Below are positions 1 to 6,296 of a stretch of DNA of 18,078 nt, one piece after another. The notes under the pieces were generated by a model. That model had not been told where the DNA came from, searched no databases, and saw only the letters and a list, made by a program, of their open reading frames with translations. Source of the stretch: Bacteroides sp. 43_108 (GTDB lineage Bacteria; Bacteroidota; Bacteroidia; Bacteroidales; Bacteroidaceae). Location of the stretch: contig MNQS01000194.1 of NCBI GenBank assembly GCA_001915545.1, forward strand, positions 1-18,078. The letters are read 5' to 3'. Each line of letters opens with the position of its first letter. The first letter of the stretch is position 1. A program made the position numbers and the translations under genes.

Positions 1-27
1 TCGGGGGAATGCCTAAAGATACAAAAA

Positions 28-69
28 AGCCAGCTAATTCGCAACACTTTGTGTATGAATTAGTTGGCT
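28..69. repeat. 13-bp imperfect inverted repeat (hairpin)
   Basis: The arms at 28-40 and 57-69 pair at 12 of 13 positions around a 16-nt loop. An A-run precedes the left arm and a T-rich stretch follows the right arm, so the element could act as a weak terminator on either strand. It lies directly at the broken upstream edge of the AraC-type fragment, so it may instead mark a rearrangement junction. The arms and loop are seen directly; the role is inference. Confidence 0.5.
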
Positions 70-270
70 AATTTTATTCTATTTACTGAATATCCCTACA
101 TACGCCAGTTCATAACACAAATTGCCAAAAACAAACTGGCAGAAGGAAACAGTGTGGCTCAAGTTGCTTATGAACTTGGATTTGAATATCCACAACACCT
201 GAGCAGGATGTTCAAAAAACAAACCGGCATGACTCCATCTGAATATTATGAAAGCTTTCGCAGAAAATAA
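64..270 (+). pseudogene. C-terminal remnant of an AraC-family transcriptional regulator
   Basis: The reading frame encodes the last 60 or so residues of an AraC/XylS DNA-binding domain. It has a linker helix (IRQFITQIAKNKLAEG) followed by the second helix-turn-helix, with the family signature SVAQVAYELGFEYPQHLSRM and the tail KKQTGMTPSEYYES. An intact AraC-type regulator needs a first HTH and usually an N-terminal sensor domain. Here an in-frame TAG at 61-63 lies just upstream, and no frame in the first 60 bases resembles the first HTH. The only in-frame start is TTG, with no convincing ribosome binding site. I read it as a truncated, non-functional gene. A disrupted gene whose 5' part lies left of the window in another frame is also possible. 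The domain call is firm; the pseudogene status is inference. Confidence 0.6.
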
Positions 271-413
271 ACAACCTCAAAAGAACTGAAAAAGAATTCT
301 TATATGTACATGCCTACAGATATGTTCTTCAAACAAAAGAATCAACAACACACATCAACCTTCTACGAATTACGATAAAAACAAATCTAAAAAATACCGT
401 ACATATAAAAAGT

Positions 414-448
414 CAGCGGGACAAACACAATTCATATTTGTCCCGCTG
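414..448 (-). terminator. Rho-independent terminator, possibly bidirectional
   Basis: A perfect 12-bp stem (414-425 with 437-448, arm CAGCGGGACAAA) encloses an 11-nt loop. Read on the minus strand the stem is followed by ACTTTTTATATG, a usable U-tract, 32 nt after the stop codon of the DUF2795 gene. The plus strand has a weaker T-rich tail, so it may also stop transcription from the convergent AraC remnant. Confidence 0.85.
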
Positions 449-479
449 TTATTCAATCATCTAAATTGTTTGAAGATTA

Positions 480-701
480 TCAATATTCATCCTCGTTGAA
501 AAGGAAATCTTCCTTTGAAGGATAATCAGGCCATATTTCTTCTATTGATTCATATACGTCGCCTTCATCTTCTATCTCCTGCAGATTCTCAATAACCTCC
601 ATAGGAGCGCCTGAACGTGTGGCATAATCGATCAACTCATCTTTTGTTGCCGGCCATGGAGCATCCTCCAATTTAGAAGCCAATTCCAAAGTCCAATACA
701 T
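480..701 (-). CDS. DUF2795 family small acidic protein
   Basis: A 73-residue, strongly acidic protein with the DUF2795 pattern: an N-terminal YWTLELASKLEDAPWPATKDEL segment, here split by eye into MYWTLELASKLED and APWPATKDELIDYA, then a predicted helix and an acidic C-terminus rich in Glu and Asp. From family knowledge, members are small helical proteins of unknown biochemical role. In Bacteroidales they often sit directly beside the cobalamin adenosyltransferase, as here. AGGAG lies about 8 nt before the ATG, one of the few good Shine-Dalgarno sequences in the window. The gene is 75 nt downstream of the adenosyltransferase, has its own promoter and ends at the strong terminator at 414-448. 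It can therefore be transcribed alone as well as by read-through. No catalytic motif, signal peptide or membrane segment is visible. Confidence 0.85.
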   Translation of the reverse strand: MYWTLELASKLEDAPWPATKDELIDYATRSGAPMEVIENLQEIEDEGDVYESIEEIWPDYPSKEDFLFNEDEY

Positions 702-753
702 AAAATATTCTCCTATACTTTTAACGTTTTAAAATGACTTTTTCAAGTGGGCG

Positions 754-783
754 CAAAAATAACATTTTTATTGATATCAGCAA
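754..783 (-). promoter_or_regulatory. Bacteroidota-type promoter of the DUF2795 gene
   Basis: On the minus strand TTG (781-783) is separated by exactly 19 nt from TATTTTTG (754-761), a full match to the Bacteroidota -7 element TAnnTTTG at standard spacing. The -33 element overlaps the 3' end of the adenosyltransferase gene. The predicted transcript begins near position 747, giving a leader of about 45 nt before the ATG at 701. Confidence 0.65.
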
Positions 784-1346
784 TTTCTTTTCCATATTAT
801 TTCTTGCTGACCGGCAAATACATTGAGTTTGCGTGCCAAAACAAAGAAATAATCTGACAATCTGTTTATATAAGCTGTAACATTATCATCCAAAACGACA
901 TTTTCAGCTTCTGCAAGACGATATATACATCTCTCTGCACGACGGCAGACTGTACGACAAACATGTGCAGCAGCTGCACCTCGAGTACCTGAAGGAACGA
1001 TGAAAAGGCGCAATGGAGGAAGTTCTGCATCAATGTGGTCAATCATCTCCTCAAGGTCGTTTACCATTTCAGTCGTTACAATGCTGTGCGGACGTATAGA
1101 CATATTCTTTGTATCAGTAGCCAAATAAGAACCGACAACAAAAAGCATCTGCTGTATGCGGTAAAGGAATCTTCTATCGTTCTGATCGTGGACGTATGTT
1201 ATCAAAACGCCTACCTGCGCATTCAATTCATCGACTGTACCATAGGCTTCAAGCCTAACATGTGTCTTAGACACCCTCTGTCCGCCAACAAGAGCAGTTT
1301 CGCCGTTGTCACCAGTCTTCGTGTAAATGTTGCTCTTTTTTGCCAT
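777..1346 (-). CDS. pduO: ATP:cob(I)alamin adenosyltransferase, PduO type
   Basis: This 189-residue protein has the full length and all motifs of the PduO/MMAB adenosyltransferase family. The ATP-binding TKTGDNGETAL is at residues 9-19, RVSKTHVRLEAYGTVDELN at 24-42, the CRRAER helix at about 134-139 and NRLSDYFF at 161-168. The enzyme transfers the 5'-deoxyadenosyl group of ATP to cob(I)alamin, making adenosylcobalamin in the cytoplasm. Family members usually read PGG before the central helix, while this one has PSGTRG at 118-123, a mild variation. In Bacteroidales the coenzyme serves methylmalonyl-CoA mutase in the succinate-propionate route (established for the group, not shown here). The gene lies between a methyltransferase-like gene 79 nt upstream and the DUF2795 gene downstream. 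No clear promoter or Shine-Dalgarno is seen, so it may be co-transcribed with the upstream gene. Confidence 0.95.
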   Translation of the reverse strand: MAKKSNIYTKTGDNGETALVGGQRVSKTHVRLEAYGTVDELNAQVGVLITYVHDQNDRRFLYRIQQMLFVVGSYLATDTKNMSIRPHSIVTTEMVNDLEEMIDHIDAELPPLRLFIVPSGTRGAAAAHVCRTVCRRAERCIYRLAEAENVVLDDNVTAYINRLSDYFFVLARKLNVFAGQQEIIWKRNC

Positions 1347-1425
1347 AATTAAAATCTTATTAAAGGGTTATGCCGCATGTGAAGCGACTGTGTTTTTTAT
1401 AGTTTGAGTTTTCAAGCAAAATCTT

Positions 1426-2088
1426 TCAAAGAGTAAAATTCTGTTTACAGCGCCTTTTATCGAAAAAGGCAAGTCCTGCCGATCCTAAATCAAAGGTGAC
1501 AGCAGTCCTCTCATCATCCAGAATCTTATTCCATATAAGACGTCCTTCCTCGGAATCTATCTCTTCCAATATGAAAAGGCTGTCAGAGTTGACATTACCG
1601 ACTGCATACTCATATAATGTTTCGAACTTTTCAGTAAGCGGAAAATCAAGTATGCCTATCTTTCCTTGTGACTCTATTATTTGTCTGCAAAGTTCTACAA
1701 CATCGCCTTCCATACACTTTACCGAAAAATCTTCAAGCAAACGCTTAGACATTTCAGAAAAAGAATGGGATACTGCATAACAGCGGGTTTCTTTGTCAGG
1801 CAAAGACATGTAACATGCATTCAAAGCATCTCCAATGCCGGCTTGAAGCACGTAAGACGGTTTCAAGCGATTTACTATTCTGAAAAGCAGTTCATAGTGG
1901 CGTTTAAGGGAAGGCTTTACATCCAGTCCTAAAGATGCGGTCAGGTCTGCCATGTCGTCGAAAGCATAATATAAGGACTTCTCTTCCACAACATCCCTTA
2001 CAAACTCGTAGGCCCAAGGAGATTGTACTCCAAACCCTCTACGGTGGCGCAATCTATTCGGCAATGTAAGAAGATATTTTATATTCAT
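1426..2088 (-). CDS. Putative class I SAM-dependent methyltransferase-like protein
   Basis: A 220-residue cytoplasmic protein of a Bacteroidota-restricted type. The N-terminus has RHRRGFGVQSPWAYEFV (about residues 14-30), resembling the GxGVHSPF motif of small Bacteroidota proteins annotated as O-methyltransferase-like. A Rossmann-like core follows: VLQAGIGDALNACY at about 80-93 sits where the SAM-binding VLEIGxGxG loop is expected, then strands around GILDFPL and SLFILEEI. The glycine loop is degenerate (QAGIGDA) and the acidic residues that normally bind the SAM ribose or a metal are not obvious, so catalytic activity is uncertain. It ends 79 nt before the adenosyltransferase gene and could share its transcript. 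The substrate cannot be predicted. Confidence is high that the gene is real and moderate for the family. Confidence 0.7.
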   Translation of the reverse strand: MNIKYLLTLPNRLRHRRGFGVQSPWAYEFVRDVVEEKSLYYAFDDMADLTASLGLDVKPSLKRHYELLFRIVNRLKPSYVLQAGIGDALNACYMSLPDKETRCYAVSHSFSEMSKRLLEDFSVKCMEGDVVELCRQIIESQGKIGILDFPLTEKFETLYEYAVGNVNSDSLFILEEIDSEEGRLIWNKILDDERTAVTFDLGSAGLAFFDKRRCKQNFTL

Positions 2089-2184
2089 AAGATAGTCGGT
2101 ATAAGCTTTTCATTTATCCATTCAGGTCGTCACAGCCCCATCCGATTCATGACTCAATGCATAATATCAGGATGGTTCATAAGA

Positions 2185-2192
2185 CAAACTTA
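2185..2192 (-). promoter_or_regulatory. Possible -7 promoter element for the methyltransferase-like gene
   Basis: Minus-strand TAAGTTTG matches the Bacteroidota -7 consensus TAnnTTTG and lies about 95 nt before the ATG at 2088. The nearest upstream TTTG is only 14 nt away instead of 19-21, so the call is weak. The rest of the 2089-2323 gap holds a 6-bp inverted repeat (CCATCC 2138-2143, GGATGG 2170-2175) in the predicted leader and no visible gene. Confidence 0.3.
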
Positions 2193-2323
2193 AACAAAAA
2201 AACTTACAAATCCTACATTTATACTATTTTTAAGCCTGCCCGAACATACGCTATCAACAATCTAAAAGAACGCAGGACGTGAAGAATAAGCTTCAGGTTC
2301 AGATACATTCTTATGAGAATAAT

Positions 2324-2932
2324 CTATGCAAACTGTTTCAAACGCTGTGCCACTACATTCCAGTCAATAATAGACCATATAGCTCCGACATAATCAGCCC
2401 TTCGGTTTTGCCAATCAAGATAATAGGCGTGTTCCCATACGTCTATGCAAAGCAACGGCTTTTTTCCGTGACGCAATGGTGTATCTGCATTGAGATACTG
2501 ACTTACGCACAATTTACCTTCGGAATCGACCTCAAGCCACGCCCATCCGCTTCCAAAAAGAGATGTTGCAACCTGGGTCATTTTCTGCTTGAGAATTTCA
2601 AGAGTTCCGAAGTCGCGTTCAATCATTGCCTTAAGTTCCTTTGAAGGAGCCGTTTCAGGCGCATCAGACGGTTGAAACTGCAAAAAATACATCATGTGGT
2701 TAAAAGCCTGTCCGGCATTATTGAAGACCGGTCCATCAGGCACAACTTTTATCATTTCTGCAAGCGACATATCTTCCCATTCTGTGCCTGCAATCTTAGC
2801 ATTCAGATTATCAACATACGCCTGATAATGCTTTCCATAATGGTAACTGATTGTTTCAGTAGATATTATAGGCTCCAAAGCATTGTGTGCATAAGGAAGC
2901 GGAGCGACCATTATAAGTTCACGTGTATCCAT
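2324..2932 (-). CDS. sodB: Superoxide dismutase, Fe type (or cambialistic Fe/Mn)
   Basis: A 202-residue Fe/Mn superoxide dismutase that converts superoxide to oxygen and hydrogen peroxide in the cytoplasm. All four metal ligands are in place by alignment to E. coli SodB: H31 (SYHYGKH), H79 (AFNHMMYF), D164 and H168 (DVWEHAYY). The second-sphere Gln is Q75 in NNAGQAFNH, the FeSOD position, and there is no MnSOD-type Gln near NADTPL (148-153), so the enzyme is iron-type or cambialistic as known in Bacteroides and Porphyromonas. Unusual residues are Y36 where SodB has the second His of GKHHQ, and F77 for the common Trp before NH. The start may be Met1 or Met8 (2911); Met8 gives a length nearer the family norm. 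No strict promoter match is seen in the 160-nt upstream gap. Confidence 0.95.
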   Translation of the reverse strand: MDTRELIMVAPLPYAHNALEPIISTETISYHYGKHYQAYVDNLNAKIAGTEWEDMSLAEMIKVVPDGPVFNNAGQAFNHMMYFLQFQPSDAPETAPSKELKAMIERDFGTLEILKQKMTQVATSLFGSGWAWLEVDSEGKLCVSQYLNADTPLRHGKKPLLCIDVWEHAYYLDWQNRRADYVGAIWSIIDWNVVAQRLKQFA

Positions 2933-3092
2933 ATTGCCGAATTATTTTAGCAGTAAACATTGCATTATTTGCATTCAATACAAATAAACAGCTATAAATG
3001 TTCAAACTAAAATATTTTTTTCGCAAAAAAGACAAATATGCAGCAATTCAATGATTCGGCATCAGCATATAAGCAATCATTTCAAAAGTCTG

Positions 3093-4109
3093 CTACTTTC
3101 CCGCAATCTTTCTCTTAAGCGTGGTGAACCTATCATAAATCATTTTTTTCCAGCTTCTGACAGGAATACCGTTATAGAATTTTATCAGATTCTGATATTC
3201 CGTTTCATCATTTATTCTGAACCCGTTTTTCATCAACCATTGAAACATGTAGTACAAGCCACGTTTCTTTTCATAAGGAAGATGCCAAACTGCCAGATTT
3301 ACATCTTCAGGAACGACAGATCTGAATCCTGGGTTTGTCCACATACGTTTGACAACCTTATTCGCATCAGCATTTCGTATACCCAAGAATTCAGCAAGCA
3401 TACTCAAGACATGTGCTTCCTCGCACAACTTCGGTTTATCATCACCGACCTGTTCTATGTTGTGCTTCCACAACGGAGGGAAGGCACTGTTCACAGCCTC
3501 AACCATGTCTTTTCGCAATGCAAAGAACTCTCCACCATAATAATACAAAGGCTGCTCAGGAGCCTTACCGTACATATCAGCATATATCTGAGCCATCTTT
3601 GCAAGAGTAGTTCCGTTTATAAGCTGTTCTTGTTTACGGTGCAGTTCATACAATGCACTTCCTTTTGTTCGGACGCCATCGAAGAATGACTTAAGCGAAG
3701 AACGGCATATACAGTCGGCATCACATACAAGAAGGCAATCATCGTCGTACATGGCTGTTTCCATATATTTGAGTATATCATAAATATAGAACTGGTTCTG
3801 CCATGCATCATGCCATCCTTTTGGAGGGCGACATGTATATGGAAGTTTCACGACCCTCACGTCAAGCACCTTGAACGCATCATGCAAATATGGAGGCAAT
3901 TCAGCTGCATCAATATTAGTAAAGAACATCAACACAGCATCAGGATTGAAATGCCTGAACGTTGCAAAAAAAGGTACCTGTATTTGCATATATATGGAAT
4001 GAAGCAAAGGAGAATCTCCCCTTCCGCCACCTTGAGGATAGAAACTTGCTTCGTCCTTATTCTCTTTATAAAACCATGTTGCTATATAATTATTGCCACC
4101 TTTCATCAT
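3093..4109 (-). CDS. GT-A-like glycosyltransferase, third gene of the ATPase/DUF4435 set
   Basis: This 338-residue soluble protein looks like a GT-A nucleotide-diphospho-sugar transferase. It has an N-terminal Rossmann-like half (IYMQIQVPFFATF, then AVLMFFTNID near 58-67), a DxD metal site in LLVCDADCIC (D130, D132), and GGEFFALRKD (192-201) in the place of the acceptor-side motif of GT-A enzymes. EEAHVLSML (230-238) and AVWHLPYEKKRG (273-284), with a His that could be the last metal ligand, follow. No signal peptide or membrane segment is seen. The ATG lies one base after the TGA of the DUF4435 gene (TGA-A-ATG), so translation is very likely coupled. The donor sugar and acceptor are unknown. 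A second ATG directly follows the first. The fold call rests on motifs only, so confidence is moderate. Confidence 0.65.
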   Translation of the reverse strand: MMKGGNNYIATWFYKENKDEASFYPQGGGRGDSPLLHSIYMQIQVPFFATFRHFNPDAVLMFFTNIDAAELPPYLHDAFKVLDVRVVKLPYTCRPPKGWHDAWQNQFYIYDILKYMETAMYDDDCLLVCDADCICRSSLKSFFDGVRTKGSALYELHRKQEQLINGTTLAKMAQIYADMYGKAPEQPLYYYGGEFFALRKDMVEAVNSAFPPLWKHNIEQVGDDKPKLCEEAHVLSMLAEFLGIRNADANKVVKRMWTNPGFRSVVPEDVNLAVWHLPYEKKRGLYYMFQWLMKNGFRINDETEYQNLIKFYNGIPVRSWKKMIYDRFTTLKRKIAGK

Positions 4110-4110
4110 T

Positions 4111-5166
4111 TCAGCTTTTTACATTATTATCATTTATCCCTGTACTTGAAGTGCCGTTCATCCTTTCTTTTTTAATATAGTCAAGGAAAGCTTCAATATC
4201 GGCCACCAAACGCCTATAAGGTTCCGAAGATTTGAATCCCGTATTACGTCTTATCATAGACTCCACAGTACATTGGCTATGCTGATAGCTAGCCAGTTCA
4301 TTGTCCATTTGCTGAGCATGTTCTGCCAGCATCTTGATTTCCTTCTCGCGCTCTCTTCTAAGCTGTGTACACACAGACTCCATGACAGGCATTACAACAT
4401 TATCCATAAGATGATGTCCCTGTATATAGAGATATGTATTGTCCGGTCTTACACCTAAAGTTTCAAGTTCAGCCTTAAGCGGTTTCAATTCTCCTTTGGC
4501 CTGAGGATAATGGCGCTGCATCCAGGCCATCTTATGATTGACTGACTGTCTGACAGCTTCGAGTGCACGTTCCGGATGATAAGTATTTATATGATGTATC
4601 GTGATGAAATTACAAAAACTCATAAGAGGAAATTCCTTATTCTTACCTTTTCTGTAAAGCCATACAGTCCATACAAACAAATCATATATTATTTCAGAAT
4701 AAAGATGCAAGTAACCTTCAAAGTCGAATATGTCCCGATCATTAAGCGTCGACATGACGCATACATTATGCAACGTAGGCGCGTAGCACTGGTAGTTCTC
4801 TATGGAATAAACATAGGTATGGAAAACATACGGACTCTCCAGCATAAATCTGGACATCGGAGAAGCACCTTGCAAGAGATAATCATAGTCGGCATCAACG
4901 CATGCTATCATATTTGCACCGAGATTCTCACCCAATCTGTTCATAAGTGCAGTTTTCTTGCCTCTTGACAGATTACTCCTCGAAGGAAGCATTATTTCAA
5001 AACAGACATGTTCATCCTCGTATGCAGAAAGTACGTCTCGCCAAAAAGAAATATCATCATAGCTTTCCACATAAGCAATCACCTTATGCCGGTTTTGTTT
5101 TGATTTCAGCCGATTGGCGGCTCCAAGATACATTGAAGTCAGATTGTCGGTAAGTCGTCGTGCCAT
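4111..5166 (-). CDS. DUF4435 (TOPRIM) protein, AriB-like
   Basis: A 351-residue protein matching DUF4435, a TOPRIM-fold family found beside ABC-type ATPases. The N-terminal motif VIAYVESYDDISFWR holds the TOPRIM glutamate E34, GKKTALMNRLG precedes the next strand, and CVDADYDYLL supplies D91, D93 and D95. YSIENYQCY (120-127) matches the IEN motif of the family. The last 100 residues contain a charged likely coiled coil (about 265-300, REREKEIKMLAEHAQQ) and an Asn/Ser-rich tail. In PARIS, AriB with this domain is held by the ATPase AriA and becomes a toxic RNase cutting tRNA when released by a phage trigger (established). That role here is inference from domain pairing and order. It is 96 nt downstream of the ATPase and 1 nt from the glycosyltransferase. 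AriB is about 300 residues from memory, so this one is somewhat longer. Confidence 0.8.
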   Translation of the reverse strand: MARRLTDNLTSMYLGAANRLKSKQNRHKVIAYVESYDDISFWRDVLSAYEDEHVCFEIMLPSRSNLSRGKKTALMNRLGENLGANMIACVDADYDYLLQGASPMSRFMLESPYVFHTYVYSIENYQCYAPTLHNVCVMSTLNDRDIFDFEGYLHLYSEIIYDLFVWTVWLYRKGKNKEFPLMSFCNFITIHHINTYHPERALEAVRQSVNHKMAWMQRHYPQAKGELKPLKAELETLGVRPDNTYLYIQGHHLMDNVVMPVMESVCTQLRREREKEIKMLAEHAQQMDNELASYQHSQCTVESMIRRNTGFKSSEPYRRLVADIEAFLDYIKKERMNGTSSTGINDNNVKS

Positions 5167-5262
5167 AGTATCAGCAATTTAAACTGTTTCAACATCATTT
5201 CGATGCGATTCAGATCCATCAAAAATAGAATCTCTCGTAAGGATTTAAATCTCAGAAAACCA

Positions 5263-6090
5263 TTACAAGGTCATATCTGTAACCTCCGTAACAGCATCTA
5301 TCCATCCATTCATCACCAAAGCTGGAGAATGAGTAGACAATATTATCTGAGTGTTCGGGTTCAGGCTCCTTATAAGACTTATGAGCCTCTGCTGCCATTC
5401 AACATGCAGACTTATCTCCGGCTCATCCATGAGCAAAGCATAATGCTCGCCGTTTTCCACCAATACAGTCAACAAGATTACCAACATCTGCTTCTCACCA
5501 GAAGACAACTGATAAGGAGTCAGATGCACATCGCCTTGAATGAACAGAATCTCATTGCTTCTTCGGTCTATTTTCTTACCGGTCTCGCTGAAAAGCTCAT
5601 CCATTGTATTTTGGAATTTTGTTTTCGGCAAAGAAACGTGCTGAGCTTTTATATGATCTTCAGGTACACCGCTAGACAATAATTCAATAATCTGATTGCC
5701 TATATTCACCTGATAATCAAGGTAGCGTCTCTGCAGTTTGTAGATTTGCCAGTCGAGTTCCGTTTTTACACGCGAATCAGACAGTTTTTCCATCAGATCG
5801 CTATGGATAAGAGGTCGATCGAAGCTTCTTATGACATCATACTTCATGTATGTAGCATCAGAAGGATACAACGTAATCTTGACACCATCTGGAGCGCGAT
5901 TCGCCACAAGTTCGCCACAGTCCATGTTGCTCAATTCACGAGCAGAATGATTAATTATGGTGCTCTTTCCAACACCGTTTATTCCGCTGAGAATATTGAC
6001 ATCCGGACGGAGGTGCCATGCAATATGCCGCCCGCCTTTCCACAGCGCCTTAATCTCTATACTTTCTATATATTCTGCACGCTTTCCCAT
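5263..6090 (-). CDS. Compact ABC-type AAA ATPase, AriA-like partner of DUF4435
   Basis: A 275-residue SMC/RecF-type ATPase with a complete active site: Walker A GINGVGKST (36-44, K42), ABC signature LSSGEKQ (195-201), Walker B LLMDEPEISLH (219-229, D222 and E223) and the H-switch STHSP (252-256, H254). Residues 71-180 between the lobes are mostly helical and charged, a short version of the coiled-coil arm. It belongs with AAA_15/AAA_21 proteins of the OLD, Gabija-like and PARIS type. In PARIS the ATPase AriA senses a phage anti-restriction protein and releases AriB. This ATPase precedes a DUF4435 gene in the same order, but is much shorter than the roughly 450-residue AriA I recall. It has its own likely promoter just upstream and follows the fumarase terminator, so it probably begins a three-gene transcript. 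A housekeeping role remains possible. Confidence 0.85.
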   Translation of the reverse strand: MGKRAEYIESIEIKALWKGGRHIAWHLRPDVNILSGINGVGKSTIINHSARELSNMDCGELVANRAPDGVKITLYPSDATYMKYDVIRSFDRPLIHSDLMEKLSDSRVKTELDWQIYKLQRRYLDYQVNIGNQIIELLSSGVPEDHIKAQHVSLPKTKFQNTMDELFSETGKKIDRRSNEILFIQGDVHLTPYQLSSGEKQMLVILLTVLVENGEHYALLMDEPEISLHVEWQQRLISLIRSLNPNTQIILSTHSPALVMNGWIDAVTEVTDMTL

Positions 6091-6119
6091 TTCCTGCGAT
6101 TTTTAGATGGTTAACACAA

Positions 6120-6127
6120 CAAAGATA
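6120..6127 (-). promoter_or_regulatory. Likely -7 promoter element of the ATPase/DUF4435/glycosyltransferase set
   Basis: Minus-strand TATCTTTG is a full match to TAnnTTTG, 30 nt before the ATPase ATG and downstream of the fumarase terminator, so the leader would be only about 20-25 nt. No TTG or TTTG is found 19-21 nt upstream, which lowers confidence. Confidence 0.4.
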
Positions 6128-6210
6128 AGAAAAAATCAGATATACGATGCTTTGTCCACAATTCAAAACATACGCTGTACTCCCTTATTAACAAAACAAA
6201 TACAAAAGCA

Positions 6211-6262
6211 GAAAGTTTCACAACAGCCCGCGTTTGTTACGCAAGCATGTCGTGAAACTTTC
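6211..6262 (-). terminator. Terminator of the fumarase gene
   Basis: A perfect 11-bp inverted repeat (GAAAGTTTCAC at 6211-6221, GTGAAACTTTC at 6252-6262) encloses a 30-nt loop that has its own short GC pairing. On the minus strand it lies 34 nt after the fumarase stop and is followed by TGCTTTTGTATTTG, a T-rich tail. It separates fumarase transcription from the ATPase set. Confidence 0.65.
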
Positions 6263-6296
6263 CGTCAAATCAAATTAAGTTTTATGCTTATATTTT

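Noticed and set aside
2278..2293. TGAAG/CTTCA hairpin after sodB as a terminator
   Set aside because: The stem is only 5 bp and no T-run follows on the minus strand.
3016..3030. T6/A6 inverted repeat after the glycosyltransferase as a terminator
   Set aside because: The stem is only A-T pairs around a 3-nt loop and is not followed by a T-run on the minus strand, so it is a poor terminator.
3051..3689. 212-residue open frame on the plus strand
   Set aside because: Antisense to the glycosyltransferase-like gene, with no family resemblance and no promoter or ribosome binding site.
5242..5251. GATTTAAATC palindrome after the ATPase gene as an operator
   Set aside because: A 10-bp AT-rich palindrome is expected by chance in DNA of this composition, and no promoter element is seen beside it.
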